From Deltaproteobacteria bacterium (GTDB lineage Bacteria; Desulfobacterota; Desulfuromonadia; Geobacterales; Geobacteraceae): 16,359 nucleotides of DNA. A program made the position numbers and the translations under genes. Location of the stretch: NCBI GenBank assembly GCA_021810985.1, contig JAJZQA010000012.1, forward strand, positions 1 through 16,359, written 5' to 3'. This document shows, in pieces, positions 1 through 7,697 of this stretch (position 1 is the stretch's first letter; each line of letters begins with the position of its first letter). The notes beneath the pieces were generated by a model. It was not told where the DNA came from, made no database searches, and worked only from the letters and a program-made list of their open reading frames with translations.

Positions 1-542
1 GGAAGATCATCCACGATGGTGACATCCCGCGGGACAACCGGAACGGCTGCGGCGCCATACCCGGTCCGCACCAGCAGGGAGCGGCAGCCGGCGGCACGAC
101 CGGCCTCGATGTCGCTCAGTTTGTCACCGACCAGGTAGGAACGGGCGGGATCAATCCGGAAATCGGCGATGGCCTTGTCTATCATGCCGGGCAGCGGTTT
201 GCGGCAGTCGCACTCTCCCGCGGAATCAGCCGATCCGTACTCCGGATGATGGGGGCAGATATAAAAACCATCTATCGAAACCCCGGCAACCGCAAGCTGA
301 CTCTGCAGATGGCGATGCAGCTCGTGAACAGCCTCCAGCGAATAGTAGCCCCGCGCCACACCGGACTGGTTGGTGACCACGACCAGCAGAAAACCGGCCT
401 CTTTCAGGAGACGCAGGGCCTGGGGAACCCCGGGCAGGAACTCGAAGTCCTCGCTCCGGTGCAGATAGCCTTTCTCGACATTGATGACGCCGTCCCGATC
501 GAGGAATACCGCTTTGTGCAATCCCGATACGTCTCTAACCAT
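1..542 (-). CDS. gmhB: D-glycero-beta-D-manno-heptose 1,7-bisphosphate 7-phosphatase (3' end cut by window edge)
   Basis: HAD-superfamily phosphatase that removes the C7 phosphate of heptose 1,7-bisphosphate, between the kinase and adenylyltransferase steps of HldE, in cytoplasmic ADP-heptose synthesis for LPS. About 180 codons are open to the left edge, close to the full family length, so only a few C-terminal residues are missing. Visible motifs are the HAD nucleophile motif FLDRDG (Asp15 and Asp17), the TNQSG motif near residues 57-61, zinc-loop residues Cys96, His98 or His99, Cys111 and Cys113 that mark GmhB, and the late HAD motif VGDKLSD near 138-144. The ATG at 540-542 overlaps the last 8 bases of hldE, which suggests translational coupling. 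The gene is last in the operon as far as the window shows. Confidence 0.93.
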   Translation of the reverse strand, partial: MVRDVSGLHKAVFLDRDGVINVEKGYLHRSEDFEFLPGVPQALRLLKEAGFLLVVVTNQSGVARGYYSLEAVHELHRHLQSQLAVAGVSIDGFYICPHHPEYGSADSAGECDCRKPLPGMIDKAIADFRIDPARSYLVGDKLSDIEAGRAAGCRSLLVRTGYGAAAVPVVPRDVTIVDDL

Positions 543-2007
543 AATTCTGGAGAATCTTCTCGATGATATTGGTCGTTGACTTCCCGTCAACGAACTCCAC
601 CAGTTCAACCCTGCCGCCGTACGACTCCACCAGATCCTTGCCCACCACCCGGTCCGGAGTGTAATCCGCCCCCTTGACCAGCACATCGGGACGCAAGGTT
701 TCAAGCAGCCTGATCGGGGTGTCCTCATCGAAGATCACCACATAATCGATACAGTCAAGTGCAGCAAGGATGTGCGCCCGCTCGCCCTGACCGATCAGGG
801 GCCGTTTTTCCCCCTTCAGGCGGCGAATGGAGGCATCGCTGTTCAGGCCGAGAATCAGGAGATCACCGAAGGTTCTTGCCTTCTGCAGATACTTGACATG
901 CCCCACATGAAGCAGGTCAAAACAACCGTTGGTAAAGGCAATCCGCTTCCCGTTCCTTTTTTCTTCCTCGATACAGGACGCAAGCGCGTCCAGGTTTTTG
1001 ATCTTGATGTCGCTGTCCTGATGCTCGTGACTGATGGATCCGATGATTTCTTCGGGAGAAACCGTCGAAGTCCCGACCTTGCCGACCACGATCCCCGCCG
1101 CCACATTGGCAAGGTGCGCCGCCCGCTCAAAGGAAAGTCCGCAGGCCAGACCGACCCCGAAGGTTGCCACCACCGTATCCCCGGCACCGGTAACATCGTA
1201 CACCTCCCGCGCCACGGTCGGTATGTGGACCTCTTCTCCAGCTTTCAGGAAAAGCGACATCCCCTCGGAACTCCTCGTAATCAGCAGTGCCTGGTACTCT
1301 CCTTCGGCCAGCAGGAGCTCCGCGGCCCGGTGGAGGCTCTCAGCGTCAGTTATGGCGATGCGCGAGGCAACCTCGGCCTCTTTGCGATTCGGGGTGATGA
1401 TGGTGGCGCCGTGGTACTTGCGGTAATCGGTCCCCTTCGGATCAACAATTACCGGAATACCCCGCTCCCAGGCGGAAGCAATGACACCGGACAGCACCCG
1501 GGGAGTAAGCAGTCCCTTGCCATAGTCGGAAATCAGGACGAGATCCCAGACATTGCGCGGCTCTCTGACATGTGCCAGGATCTTCTCTTCAAACTCCGGA
1601 GATATTTCCTCCCGGGTTTCCCGGTCGATCCGGACAATCTGCTGATTGGCGGCGAGCACCCGGGTCTTTTTGCTGGTCATGCGCAGCGGGTCCTCGAAGA
1701 CCCCTGACACATCCACCCCCTTGCCGGTAAAGACATGGCGAAGCACCGTGCCGTTCTCATCGCCGCCGATTACGCTGCAGATGGAAACGCTCGCGCCGAA
1801 GGCAACGAGATTGTTCACGACATTACCGGCGCCGCCGAGCCGCATATCTTCGCGACGCACATCCACCACCTGCACCGGCGCCTCGGGAGAAATACGCTCG
1901 GCCTTGCCCCACAGATATTCATCAAGCATCAGGTCGCCAATTACCAGTGCACGGAGACCTTTAACCCGCATGAAGATCGATTCGGCATCTTTGCGATCCA
2001 TGGGCAT
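535..2007 (-). CDS. hldE: Bifunctional heptose 7-phosphate kinase / heptose 1-phosphate adenylyltransferase
   Basis: Two-domain cytoplasmic enzyme of ADP-heptose synthesis. The N-terminal PfkB/ribokinase-like domain (about residues 1-325) phosphorylates heptose 7-phosphate at C1. It carries an early GGAGNV substrate motif at 58-63 and the anion-hole/catalytic motif GAGD at 274-277. The C-terminal nucleotidyltransferase domain (about 345-490) has the HVGH signature at 367-370 within FTNGCFDLLHVGH and attaches AMP. At 490 residues it has the usual length of the fused form. AGGAGG lies 7 bases before the ATG and inside the end of the upstream gene, only 3 bases away, while the stop overlaps gmhB. 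HldE therefore sits in the middle of one translationally coupled cassette. Confidence 0.97.
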   Translation of the reverse strand: MPMDRKDAESIFMRVKGLRALVIGDLMLDEYLWGKAERISPEAPVQVVDVRREDMRLGGAGNVVNNLVAFGASVSICSVIGGDENGTVLRHVFTGKGVDVSGVFEDPLRMTSKKTRVLAANQQIVRIDRETREEISPEFEEKILAHVREPRNVWDLVLISDYGKGLLTPRVLSGVIASAWERGIPVIVDPKGTDYRKYHGATIITPNRKEAEVASRIAITDAESLHRAAELLLAEGEYQALLITRSSEGMSLFLKAGEEVHIPTVAREVYDVTGAGDTVVATFGVGLACGLSFERAAHLANVAAGIVVGKVGTSTVSPEEIIGSISHEHQDSDIKIKNLDALASCIEEEKRNGKRIAFTNGCFDLLHVGHVKYLQKARTFGDLLILGLNSDASIRRLKGEKRPLIGQGERAHILAALDCIDYVVIFDEDTPIRLLETLRPDVLVKGADYTPDRVVGKDLVESYGGRVELVEFVDGKSTTNIIEKILQNYG

Positions 2008-2010
2008 TTT

Positions 2011-2982
2011 CTACCCTCCTGTAGTTGTCGGGACACTCCCCAACCGGTCAAGAATGCCTGCCGCCAGAAGGGGAATCATGATTTCATGGTGACCGGTAAC
2101 GGTATAACCCTTGCTTTTGCCGGACGTGGGCCTCTTCACCACGTTCTGCAGCGGCCGGTAGTGCTGCTGCATATCGAAGTTCGCCGTGGTGAAATTATCC
2201 ACGTGGTGCCCGAGATTCTGCACGATGGAGAGCGCCTTGAGGAACACCTCGGGGAGGAGCACCGCACTGCCCACATTGAGATAGACACCACCATCGCCCA
2301 GTTCGGAAATTACCGAGGCGAAGATCCGGAAATCGGTATAGGAGGCCTGACCGATCACCGCACCATCGGCGGTCGGATGCTGATGGACGATATCGGTACC
2401 AATCGCCACGTGGACGGTCAGCGGGAGGTCGTGTTCCCGGCAGGTTGCCAGGAGACTCCAATCCTTGTAAGGATTGCCGTTATCGAGGATGAACTGGCCG
2501 ACCGCTTCGCCGAAACCGATTCCGCGGGCAACGCCCTCACGAAGGGCACGGTTGATATCGCGCCCGGTTTCTTCGGCCATGCCGAACAATCCGCAGTGCA
2601 GCACCTTGCCCACATCCTCACTGGTTTCGCCGATCAGGGAAAGCTCGTAGTCGTGAATGGCGACCGACCCGTTGACGGCAAATGCGGTAATGGCACCGGC
2701 CTCGATCAGGTTCTTCAGCACCGGCTGAAGTCCGCATTTGATCACATGTCCGCCCATCGCCATCACCACCGGCTTACCCGCGGCACGAGCCGCAACCACG
2801 GCGTCAATTACCGCCAGGAGGTTCTGCGAGCCGAGCTGGGCCGGCATGGAACGCAGCAGCTCGTCCACCGACATCCCCGGCCGGACTCCGGCGGAGGCAT
2901 CCCGTTTCATCACCATCTTGTTGGAACGCTCCGCCAGCGGATAGGTCTTTACCCCGACCAGATCCAGCGGTTTATATTTCAT
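2011..2982 (-). CDS. Conserved protein of unknown function embedded in the heptose operon
   Basis: A 323-residue soluble-looking protein with no signal peptide or membrane segment, whose function I do not recognise. It has Rossmann-like features: a beta strand and glycine-containing turn at about 71-78 (PVVMAMGG), a His-Val-Ile-Lys-Cys stretch at 79-83, NGS..IHD at 104-111, GTD..HQHP at 196-203, LNVGSAVLLPE at 235-245 and a C-terminal GHHEIMIP at 297-304. These polar motifs look like ligand-binding loops. There is a faint resemblance to the deoxyhypusine synthase/NAD-binding fold, but I cannot confirm it and it should not be used as a name. The ATG overlaps the last 11 bases of gmhA and has GGGGAG upstream; the stop lies 3 bases before hldE. 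That context ties it to heptose or LPS sugar metabolism, by inference only. Confidence 0.88.
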   Translation of the reverse strand: MKYKPLDLVGVKTYPLAERSNKMVMKRDASAGVRPGMSVDELLRSMPAQLGSQNLLAVIDAVVAARAAGKPVVMAMGGHVIKCGLQPVLKNLIEAGAITAFAVNGSVAIHDYELSLIGETSEDVGKVLHCGLFGMAEETGRDINRALREGVARGIGFGEAVGQFILDNGNPYKDWSLLATCREHDLPLTVHVAIGTDIVHQHPTADGAVIGQASYTDFRIFASVISELGDGGVYLNVGSAVLLPEVFLKALSIVQNLGHHVDNFTTANFDMQQHYRPLQNVVKRPTSGKSKGYTVTGHHEIMIPLLAAGILDRLGSVPTTTGG

Positions 2983-3559
2983 GTTTTTTCTCCCCGAAAA
3001 GCGCCTGCTCCACCAACTCGCAGAGAATGTGGATAATGGTGATGTGACCTTCCTGAATGCGCGGCGTATCCTGTCCCGGCACCGTTAGATCGATGTCTAC
3101 CATCTCCCGGATGCTTCCGCCATCCTTGCCAAGCAGGCCCACGGTCCGGCACCCCATTTCGCGGGCGAGGCGCAATGCGGAAAGCACGTTCGGAGACGAC
3201 CCGCTGGTGGAAATGCCGATCACCACATCACCTTCCTGGGCAAGCGCCTCCACCTGACGGCTGAAGATCGCCTCAAAACCGTAGTCGTTACCCACCGCGG
3301 TAAGAATCGAGGAATCGGTACTCAGGGCAATGGCCGGCAGACCGCGCCGCTCAAGGCGAAAACGGCCGACAATCTCCCCGGCCAGGTGCTGGGCATCGGC
3401 TGCTGAGCCGCCGTTTCCCATGACGAGGAGCTTTTTACCGTTCCGGAAGGTATCCACCAGCAGATCCGTAACCTGGATCATTTTCGGACCAAGTTCGCGT
3501 TCCAGAGCCTCCATTACCTCACGATGTGAGAGGAATGCGGCTTTCATTCTCTCATTCAT
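2972..3559 (-). CDS. gmhA: Sedoheptulose 7-phosphate (phosphoheptose) isomerase
   Basis: Cytoplasmic SIS-domain isomerase for the first committed step of ADP-heptose synthesis, sedoheptulose 7-phosphate to D-glycero-D-manno-heptose 7-phosphate. At 195 residues it has the normal family length. The GNGGSAADAQHLAGE motif sits at 48-62. His58, Glu62, Gln169 and His177 match the zinc ligands known in E. coli GmhA with a constant offset of three. The phosphate loop STSGSS is at 117-122. The ATG directly follows the TGA of the upstream glycosyltransferase gene (TGAATG), with GGAGG five bases before it. It also overlaps the following unknown gene by 11 bases, so it is locked into the operon. Confidence 0.97.
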   Translation of the reverse strand: MNERMKAAFLSHREVMEALERELGPKMIQVTDLLVDTFRNGKKLLVMGNGGSAADAQHLAGEIVGRFRLERRGLPAIALSTDSSILTAVGNDYGFEAIFSRQVEALAQEGDVVIGISTSGSSPNVLSALRLAREMGCRTVGLLGKDGGSIREMVDIDLTVPGQDTPRIQEGHITIIHILCELVEQALFGEKKHEI

Positions 3560-4642
3560 TCAGACCTCCGCAACAGAAATACTCTTTTCAACTTCGGCAA
3601 AGGAAACCCGTTTTTCACCCTCAAGATCAAAAAGGCCATCCAGTCCGGTCAAGACGGAAACGTCACTATGGCTGGCTCGGACCCGGGCAAAGACGGCCCG
3701 ACAGGCTCGCTGAGGGAAGATCCGGGGAAGTTTATACACCAGGATAGCATCATGAAGCAGGTGAAGTGAGGCGGAAAGGATCAGCTGATACACGGCAGGA
3801 GAGGCAAAGACAAAAAAATGATGGCCGCGGCGGGCAGCAGTCAGCATGACGGCAAACGCCTTCCCGAGCGTCTCCTGATCTGAGCGCAAAGCAAAAAAAG
3901 CGCAAAAGAACCGGGCTTCTCCCCAGCGGGCGGTATAGGTAGCAATGCTTTCCCTGACCATTGTTTCCCGGCGCTCACGTGACCCATAGGTAATTATTTC
4001 CCGATAGAGAATCGCCGGTCCGGCCACACGAAGGGTGGTGAATCCAGACCGGTCGGCGCGACGCGAGTAATCCTTCAGGCACCAGACATCGCCGTCGAGA
4101 CTTTCATCGAAACCGCCGATGGCAGCGAAGACTTCACGGGTTATTCCCAAGGCGGAAAAGGAGCCATGGTGTACCTCTCCGCCCGGGCGAGCGCATTTTT
4201 TCGTCGTAGATGATCCTGAGCCGAACAACTCGAGGCAGGGAACCAGAATCCCGGCGTCCGTCTGGCGTGCTGCTTCCTGGATCGGTTCAAGCCAGCCGGC
4301 CGTGACGCGCGTACTTGAGCGCATCACCACGATAAGCGGCGCTTCGGCCCTTGCCAGTCCCCGATTTACCGTAGTAACGAACCCCTGGGCATTTTCACTG
4401 CGCATCAGCAGTGCCCGGTTGTCCAGAAAATCGGCAAATTCATGAAGCAGTTGCTCGGTTGCCGGATCACTGCCCGTATCCAGAAGAATCAGACGGAAAT
4501 CAGCGGAATGCTCCACGAGAGACGCAAGGCATTCACGGGTCTCTGTCGGGTTATTCCATACGGGAATGATAATATCGGTTCCTGCACTGCTCATGCACGT
4601 GTTCCGGGGATGCGGGACAGGGGCCTCCGCAAGCGGAGGCAT
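3560..4642 (-). CDS. Family 2 glycosyltransferase-like protein with altered DxD motif
   Basis: A GT-A fold glycosyltransferase of family GT2, probably acting on LPS or another surface glycan since it is the first gene of the heptose cassette. The N-terminal strand DIIIPVWNN (about 23-31), LLDTGSD (about 53-59), GFVTTVNRGLA and the later GGFDESLD/LKDYSRRADRSG block follow the family order. In the place where family members carry an acidic N-D-T/DxD motif before VT.GWLE, this protein has RSSTRVTAGWLEP, so the expected metal-binding Asp is Ser. A hydrophobic segment lies near residues 277-298. The start is uncertain: the ATG at 4642 has GGAG only 3 bases away, while Met17 (ATG at 4594) begins just before the conserved domain but has only a weak CGGAA. 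The stop abuts gmhA. Confidence 0.85.
   Translation of the reverse strand: MPPLAEAPVPHPRNTCMSSAGTDIIIPVWNNPTETRECLASLVEHSADFRLILLDTGSDPATEQLLHEFADFLDNRALLMRSENAQGFVTTVNRGLARAEAPLIVVMRSSTRVTAGWLEPIQEAARQTDAGILVPCLELFGSGSSTTKKCARPGGEVHHGSFSALGITREVFAAIGGFDESLDGDVWCLKDYSRRADRSGFTTLRVAGPAILYREIITYGSRERRETMVRESIATYTARWGEARFFCAFFALRSDQETLGKAFAVMLTAARRGHHFFVFASPAVYQLILSASLHLLHDAILVYKLPRIFPQRACRAVFARVRASHSDVSVLTGLDGLFDLEGEKRVSFAEVEKSISVAEV
4623..4640. repeat. Short perfect inverted repeat at the glycosyltransferase start
   Basis: GCCTCCGC and GCGGAGGC are separated by two bases. In RNA of the minus strand this folds into a GC-rich hairpin covering codons 1-7 if translation starts at 4642. It lies just upstream of the alternative start at 4594. 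It could hinder or select the start, or be a weak attenuator. There is no T-run after it on either strand. Confidence 0.45.
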
Positions 4643-4703
4643 GAACTCCAGAGATAGTCTGATAGAATATTCGACAATAGGTGGGCGGTTTTCCGTGCCG
4701 GAA

Positions 4704-4725
4704 ATGAACAGAAGGGGCTGTTCAT
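4704..4725. terminator. Possible weak terminator or processing hairpin after mreB
   Basis: ATGAACAG and CTGTTCAT form a perfect 8-bp stem with a 6-base loop in the 132-base gap between mreB and the glycosyltransferase. On the minus strand it falls about 50 bases after the mreB stop. No convincing U-tract follows, so it may be a processing or mRNA-stability hairpin instead, and partial read-through from mreB into the heptose operon is plausible. Confidence 0.35.
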
Positions 4726-4774
4726 GATGTAACGATCATCCCGGAAATGCTGAGAGACCTCCGTCCAGATAGAA

Positions 4775-5818
4775 TCAAGAACTGATCGCCACCCGGCGAA
4801 GCAGGTTCAGTTCGTCAAGTACCTTGCCGGAACCGAGAACGACACAGGACAGCGGATCTTCGGCAATCACCACCGGCAAGCCGGTCTCTTCACGGAGCAG
4901 TAAATCAAGGTTGCGCAGTAAGGCGCCACCACCAGCGAGAACGATCCCTTTGTCAACGATGTCGGCAGCCAGTTCAGGAGGAGTCCGCTCCAGGCAGATG
5001 CGCACCGCTTCCACGATGGCATTTACCGGTTCGGAAAGGGCCTCCCTGATCTCGTTGGAATCAATTTCCGTGGTCTTGGGAATTCCGGAAACCAGATCGC
5101 GGCCCTTGACCTCCATGGTCTGGACCGTTTCTCCCGGATAGGCTTCACCGATCTCAATCTTGATGTGCTCGGCCATCCGCTCGCCGATCAACAGGTTATA
5201 CTTGCGCTTGATGTACTGGACAACAGCTTCGTCCATCTTGTCGCCACCAACGCGGACGGATTTCGTATAAACGATCCCGGCCAGCGAGATCACCGCCACT
5301 TCGGTTGTACCGCCGCCGATGTCGACGATCATGTTGCCGCTTGCCTCGGTGATCGGCAAACCGGCGCCGATCGCAGCCGCCATCGGCTCCTCAATCAGGT
5401 ACACCTCACGGGCGCCCGCCGATTCAGCGGACTCCTTGACCGCACGTTTTTCCACCTGGGTAATGCCGGACGGCACGCAGATGACGATGCGGGGACGAAC
5501 AAGGGTCTTGCGATTGTGCACCTTGTGAATGAAATAGCGCAGCATCTCTTCGGTAATGTCGAAATCGGCAATGACCCCGTCCTTCATCGGACGGATGGCG
5601 GTGATGCTGCCCGGGGTGCGGCCAAGCATCTTTTTGGCTTCCATGCCGACCGCCAGCACCTTCTGCTGGCCGCCATAGGTCTTTTGCACTGCGACCACCG
5701 AAGGCTCCCGGACCACGACACCCTTGCCCTTCAGATACACCAGGGTATTTGCAGTTCCCAGGTCAATTGCCAGATCGCTTGAAAACATGCCGAATATATA
5801 ATCAAATATTTTGAGCAT
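4775..5818 (-). CDS. mreB: Rod shape-determining protein MreB (bacterial actin)
   Basis: ATP-dependent actin homologue that polymerises under the inner membrane and guides the elongation peptidoglycan machinery. The ATG at 5818 gives 347 residues starting MLKIFDYIFGMFSSDLAIDL, the normal MreB N-terminus, with GGGAG five bases upstream. A longer frame reaches a TTG at 5923, but the extra 35 residues do not look like MreB. Phosphate-1 motif DLGTANTLVY, phosphate-2 DIGGGTTEVAV and adenosine motif LAGGGALLRN are all intact. No mreC, mreD, pbp2 or rodA follows. The next gene downstream is the glycosyltransferase, so this may be a stand-alone or second mreB copy. Confidence 0.97.
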   Translation of the reverse strand: MLKIFDYIFGMFSSDLAIDLGTANTLVYLKGKGVVVREPSVVAVQKTYGGQQKVLAVGMEAKKMLGRTPGSITAIRPMKDGVIADFDITEEMLRYFIHKVHNRKTLVRPRIVICVPSGITQVEKRAVKESAESAGAREVYLIEEPMAAAIGAGLPITEASGNMIVDIGGGTTEVAVISLAGIVYTKSVRVGGDKMDEAVVQYIKRKYNLLIGERMAEHIKIEIGEAYPGETVQTMEVKGRDLVSGIPKTTEIDSNEIREALSEPVNAIVEAVRICLERTPPELAADIVDKGIVLAGGGALLRNLDLLLREETGLPVVIAEDPLSCVVLGSGKVLDELNLLRRVAISS

Positions 5819-6016
5819 CCCTGCTCCCTTCATCATAAATTTTGAAAAATACTGACGAGTACTAGCTGAATGGTGAATCCTAACAAAAACCGCAACAGCT
5901 GGCAAGGAAGAAAATAGGGGCAATCTCCAGTTGCTTTTGAGCCTTGAATATATTAGTATGCCGCCCGTTACACAGCAATTTTTCTCAATAATTTCCTTAT
6001 AAGGAGTCCTTAGGCA
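5819..6016. other. Divergent intergenic region between mreB and the PpiD-like gene
   Basis: AT-rich region of 198 bases that must carry promoters in both directions. A poor candidate for the plus strand is TTGCTT (5931-5936), 17 bases, TAGTAT (5954-5959). No convincing minus-strand promoter was seen. Near the right end CCTTATAAGG (5995-6004) and TAAGGA-G-TCCTTA (6000-6012) are overlapping palindromes that cover the ribosome binding site AAGGAG (6001-6006) of the chaperone gene. Confidence 0.5.
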
Positions 6017-7600
6017 ATGCTTGGAATCATGAGAAAGTATAAGCAGTCGATCATCATAAAAATCGTTTTCAGCGTAATTGTTCTCTCTTTTGTCGGAACA
6101 ATCTTTCTCATTTGGGGTAAAGGTGAAGAGGGTCTCGACAGTTCCGGCTACGCGGTTAAGGTAAACGGCGAAAAAATCCCCTACGATGAGTACGTAAAAA
6201 ACTACGAGCGCGCCAAAGACTCACTCCAACAGATCTACGGCCAACCGGTTACTCCCGAAATCGAGAAGTTGCTGAATCTGCGCAAAAGCACCCTGGACAA
6301 CCTGATCAATTCGGCGCTCATCAGACAGGAAGCCAAGCGGATGGGCATCAAGGTCTCCGATGACGAACTGGTGGACGCAATAGCAAAGATGCCGTACTTC
6401 CAGAAAGATGGCGTCTTCGACAAAAACCTTTATGATCAAGTCCTGAAAATGAACCACGTCACTACCACCAACTTCGAAAAAAGCGTTCGTCAGGACATCG
6501 CCATTTCCAAGGCCGGTAAATCAGTCGCCGACAAGGTGACCCTCAATGACCAGGACCTTCTCGAATACTTCAAAAAAACGCACGACAAAGTCGAGCTTCA
6601 GTATGTTTCCTTTTCACCAACCGAGGTACGCAAAAGCGTCTCGGCAACCGAACAGGAACTGACCGCTTACCTCCAGAAGCACGAGAAAGAGTTCAAGACC
6701 AAGGAAGAAATCAAGCTCGACTATCTGTTGCTGAATCCGGTCAAGCTCTTGCCGACGCTCACTATCAGCAGCGAAGAGATTCAGACCTACTATCAGAAAA
6801 ACATCGACCGCTACCAGGGTAAAGGCGGGATACTTCCTTTTGAAGAAGTGAAAGACCGGGTAAAAGACGATGCCCTGAAATTCAAGGCGGCGAGTCAGGC
6901 GTATGAAACGGTCGCCGTCGCCCTCAATAAAAACCTTGCCGCCAACGACCTCGCCGGTGCCGCCCGCATGCTCGGCGTTCCGGTTGCCGGAACCGGCCTT
7001 TTTACGCTGCAGAACCCTCCGGCAGCATTTGCCGAAGAAACTGAGCTCATCAAAAAGGCTTTTGCCACGAAACAGGGAGAACTGGGCGGACCGGTTGAAA
7101 CCGCAAAAGGCGTTTACCTCTTCAAGGTGACGCTCAGGAACCCGTCCGTTGTCCCGCCCTTGTCCAAGGTCAAAGCTGAAGTGGAGAAAAAGGTGCTCGC
7201 TCAGAAGTCGGTTGAACTGGCACGGAAAAAGGCCGATGAAGCCCTGCGGAAAATGCGGAGCAATCAATTTACGGGAGCACTGCAGACAACGGGTAGCTTC
7301 ACCTACGCCAGCGATGGGAAAATCCCCCAGATCGGTGTATCTAAAGATGCCATGGAAACGGCATTTCAGCTGAAACCCGCCAGCCCCGCTGCCGCCGCGC
7401 CATTTAACGTCAATGGCCGTTGGTATGCCATACGTCTGAAACAGCGAATCCAAGCAGACCGTGGCGGATTCATTCAGGAAAAGGAAAAAATCCGGGCCAC
7501 GCTGCTGCCGAAAAAACAGCAGGAAGCCCAGGAAGCCTGGTTAAAGGGACTCCGGGATAAAGCGAAGATCATCATCAATCCGGCCCTGGCAAACGACTAA
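6017..7600 (+). CDS. PpiD/SurA-like membrane-anchored periplasmic chaperone, parvulin domain apparently absent
   Basis: A 527-residue protein with a short cytoplasmic N-terminus, one membrane segment at about 12-33 and a large periplasmic part, the layout of PpiD, which binds outer-membrane and secreted proteins leaving the Sec translocon. Residues about 45-200 match a SurA_N-like chaperone domain (KVNGEKIPYDEYV, then a helical region with GVFDKNLYDQVL). After YYQKNIDRY (258-266), where E. coli PpiD enters its parvulin domain, the sequence passes directly to LPFEEVKDRVKDDA. The protein is about 100 residues shorter than E. coli PpiD, close to the size of that domain. The segment at about 342-385 resembles the end of a degenerate parvulin repeat. 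The ATG has AAGGAG ten bases upstream, and a terminator follows. Confidence 0.85.
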   Translation: MLGIMRKYKQSIIIKIVFSVIVLSFVGTIFLIWGKGEEGLDSSGYAVKVNGEKIPYDEYVKNYERAKDSLQQIYGQPVTPEIEKLLNLRKSTLDNLINSALIRQEAKRMGIKVSDDELVDAIAKMPYFQKDGVFDKNLYDQVLKMNHVTTTNFEKSVRQDIAISKAGKSVADKVTLNDQDLLEYFKKTHDKVELQYVSFSPTEVRKSVSATEQELTAYLQKHEKEFKTKEEIKLDYLLLNPVKLLPTLTISSEEIQTYYQKNIDRYQGKGGILPFEEVKDRVKDDALKFKAASQAYETVAVALNKNLAANDLAGAARMLGVPVAGTGLFTLQNPPAAFAEETELIKKAFATKQGELGGPVETAKGVYLFKVTLRNPSVVPPLSKVKAEVEKKVLAQKSVELARKKADEALRKMRSNQFTGALQTTGSFTYASDGKIPQIGVSKDAMETAFQLKPASPAAAAPFNVNGRWYAIRLKQRIQADRGGFIQEKEKIRATLLPKKQQEAQEAWLKGLRDKAKIIINPALAND

Positions 7601-7643
7601 GCCAAACGAATCTTCCACACCTTAACCGATCTTTACTACTCAA

Positions 7644-7665
7644 GGGGATGCCATTTGGCATCCCC
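7644..7665 (+). terminator. Terminator-like hairpin after the PpiD-like gene
   Basis: GGGGATGCC and GGCATCCCC form a perfect 9-bp stem with the loop ATTT, 43 bases after the stop of the chaperone gene and before purC. The downstream tract is only weakly T-rich (GCTCTATTTCC), so termination may be partial and purC may receive some read-through. Confidence 0.65.
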
Positions 7666-7697
7666 GCTCTATTTCCAGGTCAAAACAGGAGGCCCCT

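Noticed and set aside
1735..3036. Long plus-strand open frame (433 codons) across hldE, the unknown gene and gmhA
   Set aside because: It is antisense to three overlapping, well-supported genes and is rich in His, Arg and Gly, typical of an antisense shadow of coding DNA.
5819..5923. N-terminal extension of mreB from a TTG at 5923
   Set aside because: The 35 extra residues are unlike MreB, whereas the ATG at 5818 has a good ribosome binding site and gives the standard N-terminus.
5931..5959. Promoter TTGCTT-N17-TAGTAT for the PpiD-like gene
   Set aside because: Only weak matches in an AT-rich region where such pairs occur by chance; mentioned in the intergenic entry but not called as a separate promoter.
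6614..7453. Long minus-strand open frame (279 codons) inside the PpiD-like gene
   Set aside because: It is fully antisense to a gene with clear domain structure, a signal anchor and a ribosome binding site, and has no recognisable domain of its own.
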